From Bacteroides nordii WAL 11050 = JCM 12987 (GTDB lineage Bacteria; Bacteroidota; Bacteroidia; Bacteroidales; Bacteroidaceae), in NCBI GenBank assembly GCA_000613465.1, contig BAJA01000001.1:186001-250000 (forward strand): a stretch of DNA of 64,000 bases, written 5' to 3'. The position numbers and the translations under genes were made by a program. Below, one piece after another: positions 39,258 to 48,784 of the stretch (the stretch's first letter is position 1; the number at the start of each line of letters is the position of its first letter). The notes beneath the pieces are model-generated. The model did not search any database. It saw only the letters and a program-made list of their open reading frames with translations, and was not told the origin of the DNA.

Positions 39258-40751
39258 TATATCTTAGAATTATCGTTTATTATCGGCATATCTATTGTTT
39301 TGGTTAAACCCTCTAAAGGCTTTCGGGAGCTTTCTTCTTCGTAAATAAGAGATGAAAGATAGATTAATGCAGACCTCGTAAGTTTCAGAATTTTAAATGC
39401 TTTATCATAAAAATCAAGCCTTTCAATTTCATATGTTTCCGGTGATTCGTTCCAACAAATATTTTTCCCTTCAACAATTTTAAATGATTTATGCTCCATA
39501 AAATTTCTCATTATCGCTATTTCCTTCGCTTCCGGTTCTATTGGTGAATCTACTCCTTCGTCCAAATCCTTGCTCAACCAAAATAAGCCCTGCAAAGCCA
39601 AATTTTGAGAGGTAAACATTTCCTCATTTATCGGATTATTCCTATTTCCTCTTTTATGCCATATATTTCTAAAAGAAACTCGATTTTTATCAATTCCCAA
39701 GTTTAAATATATATTCATAAGATAGGCTATCTTATCAAAAATAGAATAGCAAACGCGAAAGGATATTTTTATTTTTTCAATGGAAATGGCATAGACCGGA
39801 CAATCAAAAGCAGTATAAAGGACAACATCTCTGTCTGAATAATGAGGTTTGTCAGTATTTACGCCTTCATAGAACAGAAACCTTGCTGAAACAAATTCCT
39901 GCTTCATTTGATTATACATCGATTGGCATATTGGTTTTTCTTCTCTTTTCAAGACCATTGTTGGAGTATGCAGAATATCGTGTGCAACAACATTTTGGGC
40001 TATAACATCATTTAGTGGATTTAGAAATAATACATTATCAATGCACCACTGTCTATAGTCAATTTCATCCGTTGATAATCCATGAAAGAAATCGTCATAT
40101 TGCTTGAAATCATTCAAGTCTTTTAATGGATACCTTGTGGCAATGTGTTCCGCCAAACTATTAAACCCTGAACGGGCTTCTTCGTAAACATCTTTTTTAT
40201 CACATGCTTCCAGTAAATGCTTTCGGGCATATTGCAAAAATATAAATTGATGTACCCCGTCAAAAACTTCCCTTGCATATCGGTATAATCCAAAACCCTT
40301 ATTCCCCAAAGCCATGCCAAAATTGGGATTTATCAAAAGTGCTTTATTGAAATAGTCCTGCGCTTCTGAGAAAACGCCCGATATGGTCAAAAGCACATCC
40401 CAGATTAGTTAGGATTTGACAAACATTAATATCTTCTCTTTTGCCAATGAGTTGCAAAGCACAACGTAAATGATATACTTGTTTTTCAAACTCTTTGGAA
40501 CTAATGGGAACTTCGTAAGAGTTTAGATATTTTAGTTGTAATACATAACTCCAACCATTTGCCAAAAAATAATGAAATGTACTTTTTTGCTCATCATTGA
40601 AACGCTGCAAATCCACGTCCACAGATAGATTTAAACCGTTTTTTATAGATACAAGGTCATTTATACTTCTGGATTTCTCAAAAATATTGGCAAAATTATT
40701 TAGTATCTCATTAGGCGAATATGTATTTATATTAGTAGGGGTTATATTCAT
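39257..40751 (-). pseudogene. TPR + LA2681-like HEPN protein, frameshifted
   Basis: The N-terminal 125 residues (ILTNLGCAFDHIGRF is a TPR helix pair) and the following frame (SEAQDYFNKALLINP, ALGNKGFGLYRYA) join into one TPR protein. The break is at a T/A run near 40372, where one base less restores GRFSEAQDY. The C-terminal half (SIEKIKISFRVCYSIFDKI, NLGIDKNRVSFRNIWH, then RNFMEH as R-x4-H) fits the LA2681-like HEPN family, predicted ribonucleases of conflict systems. About 497 residues in total. It follows jetD by 19 bp, so it is part of the same operon. RNase activity is inferred from the motif. Confidence 0.7.
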
Positions 40752-40770
40752 GTTTATTTGTAGATTTATG

Positions 40771-41757
40771 TTATTTTACTTTTCCTATCTCGTCGATTAT
40801 TCGACCTATATCGTTCCCTTCTTCCTCAATCCACTCATCAGTTTTTATGAGGTTTTGTAGTATTGCCAGTTGTTCAGAAGAATATAGGTTAGCGGTTAAT
40901 GATGATAATTCTGTAGTTTTATCCCATTCGCTACGGTGATAATCTTCTGTATCTTTGATTCGTTCGGGTTTACCGTTGGGATTTAGAAGTTGTAACGAAG
41001 AGGCTTTGTCCTTAATCATTTCAACCCGATGATAAATCCGCTCATAAATTTGTAATCCCATCAAGTCCCAATCACACAGGTAATATATCGGATATTCAAT
41101 TTTCGGTAAATTTTCAATCGGCAAGGTATTATTGCCGCCAACGTGCCATAATTCAACATTCCTTTTTGGGGCAATGTCAAGGGTAAGAAAATAACGATTT
41201 TCACATAGGATTATACATGTTGGATTTTTGCATGGAACACGATAAATCCACTGACCTTCGTTCTGGGGAAACTTATCTATCCCTATTATTTTTAACACAG
41301 CATCTTCCAATGCAGAACCCTTTTCAATATGTTTGGCCGATTTGAAGAACGATTTTGAAATTCCTTTTCGTCCGTCTTTTCCTGCCTCTATTTTACTTCG
41401 CATTTCGGATAATAGTGTTTGCCCACTATCGACCAAGACATTCTCACATTGCTTGATGTTCATTAGGCTCTTGATTTCAAATTCCGAAAATGGAGTGTGG
41501 GGCGTCAAAATCTGATTTTCCGACAGAAAGGAATAATACTTGTGAAATAGACCTTCTATATTTTCCCGCTCATATTCATCGTCGAATTTACTGTATGGCT
41601 CTATGGTTTTAGTTGAACCGATTTTCTTCTTAATATACCCTTCTCGTTTTAGATATTTGAAGTATGGGCGTTCCTGTACTTTCAAATTGGTTTTGCGTTC
41701 GTGGTATAATTGATACAGCGCTTTAAACTCAGGCCATGTTAATTGTTTATTTATCAT
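40771..41757 (-). CDS. jetD: JetD-like Toprim nuclease subunit of a Wadjet-like system
   Basis: The 328-residue protein has an N-terminal winged-helix region (EFKALYQLYHERKTNLKV, YFKYLKREGYI) and a C-terminal Toprim-like domain: Glu in IILCENRYFL (about residue 188) and DWDLMGLQIYERI (the DxD-x2-G motif, about 227). This is the pattern of JetD (DUF3322/DUF2220, topoisomerase VI-like), which cuts small circular DNA. Start and jetC stop overlap by ATGA. It is a little shorter than the usual 380-400 residues. Identification rests on motifs and gene order. Confidence 0.75.
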   Translation of the reverse strand: MINKQLTWPEFKALYQLYHERKTNLKVQERPYFKYLKREGYIKKKIGSTKTIEPYSKFDDEYERENIEGLFHKYYSFLSENQILTPHTPFSEFEIKSLMNIKQCENVLVDSGQTLLSEMRSKIEAGKDGRKGISKSFFKSAKHIEKGSALEDAVLKIIGIDKFPQNEGQWIYRVPCKNPTCIILCENRYFLTLDIAPKRNVELWHVGGNNTLPIENLPKIEYPIYYLCDWDLMGLQIYERIYHRVEMIKDKASSLQLLNPNGKPERIKDTEDYHRSEWDKTTELSSLTANLYSSEQLAILQNLIKTDEWIEEEGNDIGRIIDEIGKVK

Positions 41758-44700
41758 ATCTTCTGAATTTCATCGGCATTACTAAATATAGCAAAAGTAC
41801 TCACTCGTTCTTTCCGCTTTTTACTGCCGTTGAGGATGTATAAATATTGTTCACCGTCCCTGAAATCATCAAGGGGATTGATTGACATTGATATTAGCTG
41901 ATAATCTTTGGCTTCGGCAATTCGTTCAAGTAAATCGAAATTACTACCAATTCCTTCAGCCTCGTCAATAGGCATAAAACGTAATCCACTGTGTTGTCTC
42001 CCCTTTTCTTTTTTCTCAACTAAGGAAAGACGGGCAACGCATAACATGGCAGTAACGGCATAGGTCTGACCTGCGCTCCCGACATTCTTTTCTCCATCAT
42101 CCGACTCCATTTCGAATTTTATATCAAAATAGTTCTTGGGATTTAATAAGTCTTCTATTTTCGCATTCTTGAATCCACCACATTTTTCAAAAGCTGTAGC
42201 CATCATGTCAGGAATATCAATTTTTTCTCTTAATGCTGCAAATAAATCTTGATGAATGCTTTCTTGTTTTATCGAATCATTAAGCTTTTCCAAAAACATA
42301 TCAATCCAATCGATTGGATAAATTAAAGAAAACGGACAAGTAAGACTTAACTTAAATCCTTGTGATATTTCTTTATCCGAGCCTTTAAAATAGGCTCCAA
42401 TCTCATACATTTTTGCAACATAATCGCTGACAGCATCTCTAACATCCTGAAAAATTTCCTTGAGCAAATTCAGTTTCCGATTTCCGATATGGATATGTGT
42501 GTCATTTAACTGTTTGAGAAAGTCTAACATTTGCTGTAAAGCATCTGTCTCATTTGACGTCAATTGTTTTGCGGGAATCTCATTAACAACTTCCCTTGTT
42601 AATGCCAAATAATCTTCAGACCCCATGAATCGTTGATACATTTTTTCGCTTAAAAACTCGATAACAATATCATCATATGCTTGCTTATAAGCATTCCTTG
42701 CTGAATAGAATAATTGTTCTTTTTCTTCGGGTTTGGCTACAATATTAATTTTTAAGTTTATCTGTTGGTCTGACTGTGCTTGATAATCTAACTTTGCCTG
42801 ATGATAAAGGCTGTCTTCTTCTTGAATCTTAGTTTTCAGAACTTTTATTTCTTCTTTGCAACTGTGTTTTTTCTTTAGATTATCATTTAGTTCTGAGCGA
42901 AGATTTAATATGCTTGTCGTATCTAAATCCTCAGGGATTTGTATATAAGTTGAAAATAATTGTCGAAATCGAGTTGCTCTATTTTGTTTATATATAAGCA
43001 GTCTGTTTGCTTTTTCTTGAAGTTGTCTGATAGCGGTTTGAACTTCAAGAAAAGAGAAATTCTTTGAGAATTCTATTTGGCAGGCTTGTTGTATATCTTT
43101 TTTTACTTGCTCTTGCTCCGTTTCTCCCTTTATTTTCAGGATTTTGGCAGCATCAAGTTCCGATTTGGTTTGCTTAATGTCTTCTCCATTAAAATGGACT
43201 TTCAACAATTCATCTAATTGTGTGGCAGTAATATCTAAATTTTCATCAATGATATATGCTGATATTTCATCTCTACGAACAAAAGCGTTAACTGCATTCT
43301 CGCCATGTTTAGACGCCACTTTTTGCATAGCCTCTATAGTTTCTTTCTCTTCTCTTAATGAATTGATGATTTCTGCTGCATCTTTGTATTTTTCGTTGAA
43401 GTATCCCGTAATTTCGTCACTATTCTTCGTTGTGAAAAATCGTTCGGGTATGTAAGGTACAAATCTCCTAATGCTGCCCCAATCAACCCAAAAACCATTC
43501 GGATTGCTTTCTTTTTCCCCGATTTCCAAGTTGCCAAAAAAAGTTTCCGGATTTGGTATATATTGTGTATTCTTTTCAATACTTGCAGGTTTCTCAATAA
43601 GTATCATATCTAAGTTGAACAAGACACTTTCTTCCTCATGTGATAATGATGGTTTGTTCTGTATTGTCCAATATGCTAAAGATTTAGTATTGGTGACATC
43701 TGAAAAGTCCTTTAAAGTAGTAAGTCTCTTTATTTCGGTGTTGATTTCTTCTGTTCTCTTCTTGTAAAAAGCAGAGCCATCAACTGCTCCTCTCGCCCAA
43801 GGAGATTTTGTCCATTCTTCATATAACTTTTGCTTCATCAATTCATCACCCAAATTTTTCAAGTGTTCCTTTTCAGCCTTCTCACTCAATTGTTTTGAGT
43901 GCCTATCTCGTAATTTTTCGCATGTTTTATAAGCATCAAGTAATTTTTCTACTTTTTGCACTTGAATGTACTGTTCGTCGAGTTTGGGGTATTTCTGAAA
44001 TGCAACGGACTCTTTAGTCAGATACGCTGTTATATTTTCTTGAGCATTTTCAATGATGGATAATTTATCTGCTAAAAGATTTACGTTTTTCCGTTGCTCC
44101 TCAGCTTCTGCTGAAAATAAACGCAAAAAGGAATTGGCTACTTTATGATTGATACTTTTTATGTCATACTGAAGCTGAATACATTTTTCTTCTGCCGTAT
44201 TCTTGTTTTGATAATGAAATATGGTTTTTGTTTTCAAATAGTCTTCCTGTGCTGCATCCCGTGCTTGTTTTAAATCGAAAAGACGTTTGAACTTTTCGTA
44301 TTTGATTCGCACTTTTTCTAATGTGTCTTTATTTTCTTTGTGGTCTCTTAATTCTTGTGCTATATCTGCAAGTTGTTCGTCAAAACGAACTTTGATGATA
44401 TTTTCCCTATCGTCATTAAGGAAAAACTCTTTCAACCATTTCGAATTGTTTTTAAATCCTTTACCACGAGAAAATGCGCGAATGATTTGTGCAAAATTCT
44501 TTAAGTTTCCTTCTGTCTTCAGGTCAATGGGAAGGATTTTGTTTTGTTCAAGTAATTCATGATATTTATTCAAAGACAGTTTTGCAGCATAAGCCTGTTT
44601 ATTTTCTTTCATCCTTTCAGGAAGATTAGTTATATCTATAATCTCGTCACCCAACATAAAATCTTTTGATATAAGAGGTGAAGAAAGAGGCTCAAATACG

Positions 44701-45050
44701 TCTAATCCTATATTTGCTTGAATAATAAAAGGGTCAATGGAAGTAGTTGATATGTACATCCCGATGACAATAAATTTGTCCGTATCTATTGCAATGTTTA
44801 GAAATACATATCCATATCGTTCAATGATTAACTTTCTTGCTTCCCGCTCTGAACTTGAATCTGTGGCAGATTTAAATTCCCTTTCTCCGACTAATATCAG
44901 TTGTAACACATCTGCAATAATAGATTTTCCGACACCGCTGTCACCTGCAAAATCTGTCCGAAACGGATGAAAACGATAATCTGAATTATAATGATTACGA
45001 ATGCCTACTGTTGAAAGGCTATATATACGAGGAAATTTTTTATTACTCAT
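41754..45050 (-). CDS. jetC: JetC-like SMC/MukB-type ATPase of a Wadjet-like system
   Basis: From Met at 45050 the product is 1098 residues. Walker A is GDSGVGKS (residues 36-43). Two long coiled-coil regions flank a hinge-like middle. Near the end come the signature-like SAGQTYAVTAM and Walker B FMPIDEAEG, followed by ISMSINP. This is the head-coil-hinge plan of SMC/MukB proteins; JetC extrudes DNA loops in Wadjet. It overlaps jetB by 8 bp and jetD by 4 bp. A longer start at 45083 is possible. No frame breaks occur in its 3.3 kb. Confidence 0.85.
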   Translation of the reverse strand: MSNKKFPRIYSLSTVGIRNHYNSDYRFHPFRTDFAGDSGVGKSIIADVLQLILVGEREFKSATDSSSEREARKLIIERYGYVFLNIAIDTDKFIVIGMYISTTSIDPFIIQANIGLDVFEPLSSPLISKDFMLGDEIIDITNLPERMKENKQAYAAKLSLNKYHELLEQNKILPIDLKTEGNLKNFAQIIRAFSRGKGFKNNSKWLKEFFLNDDRENIIKVRFDEQLADIAQELRDHKENKDTLEKVRIKYEKFKRLFDLKQARDAAQEDYLKTKTIFHYQNKNTAEEKCIQLQYDIKSINHKVANSFLRLFSAEAEEQRKNVNLLADKLSIIENAQENITAYLTKESVAFQKYPKLDEQYIQVQKVEKLLDAYKTCEKLRDRHSKQLSEKAEKEHLKNLGDELMKQKLYEEWTKSPWARGAVDGSAFYKKRTEEINTEIKRLTTLKDFSDVTNTKSLAYWTIQNKPSLSHEEESVLFNLDMILIEKPASIEKNTQYIPNPETFFGNLEIGEKESNPNGFWVDWGSIRRFVPYIPERFFTTKNSDEITGYFNEKYKDAAEIINSLREEKETIEAMQKVASKHGENAVNAFVRRDEISAYIIDENLDITATQLDELLKVHFNGEDIKQTKSELDAAKILKIKGETEQEQVKKDIQQACQIEFSKNFSFLEVQTAIRQLQEKANRLLIYKQNRATRFRQLFSTYIQIPEDLDTTSILNLRSELNDNLKKKHSCKEEIKVLKTKIQEEDSLYHQAKLDYQAQSDQQINLKINIVAKPEEKEQLFYSARNAYKQAYDDIVIEFLSEKMYQRFMGSEDYLALTREVVNEIPAKQLTSNETDALQQMLDFLKQLNDTHIHIGNRKLNLLKEIFQDVRDAVSDYVAKMYEIGAYFKGSDKEISQGFKLSLTCPFSLIYPIDWIDMFLEKLNDSIKQESIHQDLFAALREKIDIPDMMATAFEKCGGFKNAKIEDLLNPKNYFDIKFEMESDDGEKNVGSAGQTYAVTAMLCVARLSLVEKKEKGRQHSGLRFMPIDEAEGIGSNFDLLERIAEAKDYQLISMSINPLDDFRDGEQYLYILNGSKKRKERVSTFAIFSNADEIQKI

Positions 45051-45708
45051 TGCTAATCGGTGTATTGATGATGTAGTTTTCAAACATATTCAGTAAACGA
45101 TTGAGAGACGGCATGATTTCAAAAGTTTCCGTGCTTTTGTCTATCATAATCCAACATAAATCGTTGAATTTTTTAAGCGCTTTGTCCATCTCATCTTCAA
45201 TAGATTTTAGCTCATAATCCGTTTCTTCTGTATCTTCCGATTTTGCAAATAGCCGTAATAAGTGCGGTTTATATTCTTCATACTCCGACAATACTTGTAC
45301 TTTAAAATCTTGGATTAGTATACGGCTTTCTGCTCTTGGTTCAAGAACATACATGCGAATTAATAGAAAGGCTATGATTAGATGCGATTCCGCAAGATAT
45401 TCACGATTTTCTACAGGAATATTACCCCGTTGGTAGTATCCGTTTCCATCTTTGAAGAAATCAATGAAAAAGTATTCTAAATCACCTTCGCCCTCACGAT
45501 TCAAATGGATATCAAACAAATTGTCATAATAAGATTTTAGTTTGTCGTAATATTTTCCGACAAAAGCAAACTGCTTACCCTGTGAAGGACATTTTTGAAT
45601 ATGTTTTCCACTTTTCAAAGCATAATCGACATCTGCAAATATTGATATTGCTTCTTGTGTCGTTAAAAATGCATAGCCTACATTTTCTTGTAAATAATCG
45701 TCTTCCAT
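45043..45708 (-). CDS. jetB: JetB-like (MukE-type) subunit of a Wadjet-like system
   Basis: A 221-residue protein without membrane segments, predicted mostly alpha/winged-helix (LAESHLIIAFLLIRMYVL, then acidic SEDTEETDYELKS). Size and position between jetA-like and SMC genes match the MukE-like JetB (DUF4194 type), which bridges kleisin and SMC heads. Sequence similarity could not be checked. The start overlaps the jetA-like gene by 31 bp and the end overlaps jetC by 8 bp. Confidence 0.7.
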   Translation of the reverse strand: MEDDYLQENVGYAFLTTQEAISIFADVDYALKSGKHIQKCPSQGKQFAFVGKYYDKLKSYYDNLFDIHLNREGEGDLEYFFIDFFKDGNGYYQRGNIPVENREYLAESHLIIAFLLIRMYVLEPRAESRILIQDFKVQVLSEYEEYKPHLLRLFAKSEDTEETDYELKSIEDEMDKALKKFNDLCWIMIDKSTETFEIMPSLNRLLNMFENYIINTPISNE

Positions 45709-46988
45709 ATTTTTATCATTGGATATTCGGGGATGCCAACTATTTCAGTTGAAATAGATATCCCGAATGAATTAATGTCACGGTAATATTTAGACATGGT
45801 TTTGTGAGCTAACTTCACACAAATACGGATATTCCCATTTTCTTTTTTGAGCACTTCATAAAAGAAAGCAGAAAAATCAACTTCTTGATATGCTTTTAGT
45901 CGATTTTCCAAATCAAGCATATAAAGGTTAATCCTTTTTTGAATTTCAATCCTTTCTTTTTCCAATAAAAAGCGATTCTCTGTTTCAGTGGCGTTGGTTA
46001 CGGGAATTTTTGATTTCGCTGTTTTGAACCGACTAAGGGAAGCTCCATCAAAATTTTCTTTAACGATAATAAACCTTGGTTGCTGAGTATAACGTATCGG
46101 GATACTTGGTATGCCATCAGGGAAACGGATTTTGCCTTTTTCCAAAGTGCTTTTTTCAAGTAGTTGATTAAAGAAGCGTTTGAACCGAATGTAGAAATCG
46201 TGCCTATTGATATTTCTGATATATTCATTTAGTCGAGGTTTAACGCTGTCTATACGCTTGCTGATGATTTTCAGATTACCTCGAACTTCCTGAAAGAAGG
46301 ATAGCACATTTGCCCGTTGTCTGTTCAGAAGAATATCTTCTGTAATGATATTACTCTTCAATAGCTTGTTTTGAATATCGTGCGCTCCACTAAAGGCATT
46401 ATTCAACTCTTCTGTTTTGGAACGAATATCTTCCAATGTGTTAACTATTGATTTTAAAGCATTCAAATCGTAAGCATGCTCATTTGATATCTGTCGTCTG
46501 AAATCAATGACTAATCGGTCAATTTGGATATATAGGGTATTAATTTGTGTATCTACTCTTTGGCTATAGCTTTCGAATGTAGTAGAGTACCACTCTGTGA
46601 AGGATTGTTCGCTAAAGGTGTTAGAAAGGTATAAAAACTCTTTTTGTAGCTGAGTGGGATTGAATGTCTCTTCAAGAATATTTTCAATCAGTTTGCACCA
46701 CTTTTTGGTAAAAGGTTTGAGACGGTATAGCCGATTCTTTTCATCGCGCCATAAAAAATACTTTTGAAAATACTTGACTATATTATTAAACTGTATTTTC
46801 TGATTGGTTTTCAAATCATATCGGATCTCCCTCAACGATTTGATGATTTCTTCTTCTGAAAACTCTTTCCCAATGTCTCCGTCCTTTTGTTTCTGATACA
46901 GATGAAACAGCACCAATCCTTCCTGCTTAAGAGGAATAAGATTTTCATATTCTTTTTCTATTTCATTGTATAGATTGAATAAGGACAT
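45678..46988 (-). CDS. jetA: JetA-like (MukF/kleisin-type) subunit of a Wadjet-like system
   Basis: A 436-residue, mostly helical protein: an N-terminal winged-helix-like part (about residues 1-115), a long helical coiled region (about 150-260, with IDRLVIDFRRQIS) and a C-terminal winged-helix-like part. This is the MukF/JetA kleisin plan (DUF3375 type). JetA joins the SMC dimer. It is the first gene of the Jet block, 27 bp after the DUF4917 gene. Identified by architecture and order rather than clear motifs. Confidence 0.7.
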   Translation of the reverse strand: MSLFNLYNEIEKEYENLIPLKQEGLVLFHLYQKQKDGDIGKEFSEEEIIKSLREIRYDLKTNQKIQFNNIVKYFQKYFLWRDEKNRLYRLKPFTKKWCKLIENILEETFNPTQLQKEFLYLSNTFSEQSFTEWYSTTFESYSQRVDTQINTLYIQIDRLVIDFRRQISNEHAYDLNALKSIVNTLEDIRSKTEELNNAFSGAHDIQNKLLKSNIITEDILLNRQRANVLSFFQEVRGNLKIISKRIDSVKPRLNEYIRNINRHDFYIRFKRFFNQLLEKSTLEKGKIRFPDGIPSIPIRYTQQPRFIIVKENFDGASLSRFKTAKSKIPVTNATETENRFLLEKERIEIQKRINLYMLDLENRLKAYQEVDFSAFFYEVLKKENGNIRICVKLAHKTMSKYYRDINSFGISISTEIVGIPEYPMIKIWKTIIYKKM

Positions 46989-47015
46989 AACTTTAACAAT
47001 ACAAAAAAGTTAACC

Positions 47016-48065
47016 TTATTGCCAAACATTGGTTGTTTTAGCATTATAAAGATTAACCTTACATTTAAATTTAGTTTTTATTTTCTCAATATGCATCAAA
47101 TCGGCATCTGAGTATACACCGATATACACACTCCATAATTTGTCTTGTGCCTTCTTCCCTTGATTAGCCGCGATGTTTATGGCTTCTATGATATGTGTAT
47201 CATTGTCGCCAAAGTTGAAACCAAATGTTATTAATGAGCCTTTTATCGAAGAAAACTTATCAAAGCAAAACGACAGGTATTTGTTATGCATAATGTGCGT
47301 AAGTTTTTCATTTGCATTGCCTGCTGTCACAAAAATGGGATATTCTTTCTTTTCCATTCTTGCTTTAATGTTATCTAATAAGTAGTCACCGTTATATTCT
47401 TCTTTGATTATATCTATTCCTGTATCAAATAGAGGAAGCGCACCATGCAAATAAAATACGGATTGGCTATCCTTATTTTTACCCCAACGAAGTTCAGAAT
47501 ATTCCGGTTCATAATCCGGAACATACTCATCTCCTAATGGGTTTTCGACTTCTCTTCCAAAGCCATCTCCTGCATTTTTACAAGTGTTGCGCATTAATAC
47601 CCAATAAAGAAGCAAGTCATAATTCGACGAAAAAACATATCCGTCATTAACTAAGTAATCTTCTAAAAAAGTACAGCAAGCGGCATTTTTTTCTTCAGGT
47701 ATCTTAAACACATGTTCAGGGTGCATTGCTTTAACAGCATCAATCAAGCTATTTTTCAGGGTTTCACTTGTATGCTTGATTTTATCAATCAGTTCTTTGT
47801 CTGCATTGAAAACTTGAGCAACATTAGCGAAAAGGTCTAATTGCTGCATGATTATCTCAAAGTTCTTTGTATTTATGCTGTTGAATAGCTGTTTCAATAA
47901 TTCATCTTCCGAGTTTTCTATAAATGCACTAAGCGCATTATATGAGAATATTTTGGCATCATAAGCCATACTGAATCCATTTCCCAACAGCAAATGCTTA
48001 GCCCTTCCTTTTTTGCGTAGGGATTGAACAACCTCTTGATAGGTTTGAAGTTCTTCAACTTTCAT
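47016..48065 (-). CDS. DUF4917 protein with SIR2-like fold
   Basis: A 349-residue protein. LLLGNGFSMAYD (about residues 25-36), FSSNYDLLLYWVL and FYLHGALPLFD give the nucleotide-binding Gly loop, Asn-Asp pair and catalytic-type His of SIR2-like proteins; the family DUF4917 belongs to that group. SIR2-like proteins in defence systems often degrade NAD+. It overlaps the upstream small gene by ATGA and lies 27 bp before jetA, so it is part of the same operon. That would couple an NAD-type effector to a Wadjet core. Activity is inferred. Confidence 0.72.
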   Translation of the reverse strand: MKVEELQTYQEVVQSLRKKGRAKHLLLGNGFSMAYDAKIFSYNALSAFIENSEDELLKQLFNSINTKNFEIIMQQLDLFANVAQVFNADKELIDKIKHTSETLKNSLIDAVKAMHPEHVFKIPEEKNAACCTFLEDYLVNDGYVFSSNYDLLLYWVLMRNTCKNAGDGFGREVENPLGDEYVPDYEPEYSELRWGKNKDSQSVFYLHGALPLFDTGIDIIKEEYNGDYLLDNIKARMEKKEYPIFVTAGNANEKLTHIMHNKYLSFCFDKFSSIKGSLITFGFNFGDNDTHIIEAINIAANQGKKAQDKLWSVYIGVYSDADLMHIEKIKTKFKCKVNLYNAKTTNVWQ

Positions 48066-48412
48066 ACTTCAACTTTTTTCCAATGATGTTTGGGAACAAA
48101 ACAAGGCAATTTACTCAAAATAATATCCTGAGGTAAGCCCCACATGATTTCATATGTATTTTCTCCAACTTGGGAATTAGCTTCCTTTGCTTCTAATTCC
48201 ATATCTATGGGGACATTCACAAATATAGTATAGTAAGGACTGGTAGATTGGTCATAACTTTTAAGTTTTGGGTCTATGGCAACAAGCTTGTCAAATAACC
48301 CTTCAACATTTAACTTCTTATCTACACTAATAGGAATTGAACAATAAGAATTGCCCTTGCTGTCCACAAGGTGACTTTTAATAATGCTATCTGCTAACTT
48401 AATCTTTATCAT
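48062..48412 (-). CDS. small protein, first gene of the Wadjet-like operon
   Basis: A 116-residue soluble product (DSKGNSYCSIPISVD, YYTIFVNVPIDME, ENTYEIMWGLP) of no family I recognise. It is coupled to DUF4917 by a 4-bp overlap, so the two may act together, for instance as partner or inhibitor. A reverse-strand -7 box (48455-48462) lies about 43 bp before its start, making it the first gene of the operon. Confidence 0.6.
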   Translation of the reverse strand: MIKIKLADSIIKSHLVDSKGNSYCSIPISVDKKLNVEGLFDKLVAIDPKLKSYDQSTSPYYTIFVNVPIDMELEAKEANSQVGENTYEIMWGLPQDIILSKLPCFVPKHHWKKVEV

Positions 48413-48454
48413 GATATTTTCTTTAAGATTTCTACTTCAAACTTTCGTTAATGG

Positions 48455-48462
48455 CAAAGTTA
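48455..48462 (-). promoter_or_regulatory. -7 promoter element of the Wadjet-like operon
   Basis: Reverse strand TAACTTTG matches TAnnTTTG, giving a leader of about 36 nt to the first start codon at 48412. No good -33 box is seen at 19 bases. Confidence 0.4.
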
Positions 48463-48727
48463 GCAAATCTTTTAACATTGTCACTAACTTTTTCATTTTA
48501 AGAATGAAATCTATGGTATTAATACTAGGAATTAGTTGTTTTGCTTCACCATTCACAATAAACAAGCTGTTTTTATTCGAATAAAGTTGCTTATGACATC
48601 TCTGTTACCACTACTTCAGCAGTTGCAAAATAGCAGGGCAAAGTCTTTTTTGTTTTATCGACAAAACAAAAACAGCTTATTTTCGTCTTATCGACAGAAC
48701 AAGAATACCCCTAACTAATCCTGATAT
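48463..48727. other. divergent spacer between Wadjet-like and AbiE operons
   Basis: Gene-free. It contains a partly repeated motif TTATCGACA(A/G)AACAA (about 48655-48702, two copies 36 bp apart) that may be a regulator site for one of the divergent operons. Nothing else is clear. Confidence 0.4.
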
Positions 48728-48758
48728 TTTGTTTTGTTTCTAAAATGCATTATATTTG
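48728..48758 (+). promoter_or_regulatory. promoter of the AbiE operon
   Basis: TTTG (48728-48731), 19 bases, TATATTTG (48751-48758): both boxes and spacing match the Bacteroides consensus. The transcript would start close to the ATG at 48785. Confidence 0.7.
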
Positions 48759-48777
48759 CAGCATAATAGAAACAAAA
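48732..48777. promoter_or_regulatory. inverted repeat around AbiE promoter, possible AbiEi operator
   Basis: TTTTGTTTC (48732-48740) and GAAACAAAA (48769-48777) are exact inverted copies flanking the -7 box. AbiEi-type antitoxins repress their own promoter by binding inverted repeats, so this is a natural operator. Confidence 0.6.
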
Positions 48778-48784
48778 TCAAGAA

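Noticed and set aside
48536-48718. 60-codon forward frame before abiEi
   Set aside because: No ribosome-binding context; its content follows the AT-rich promoter region and repeated TTATCGACA motif.
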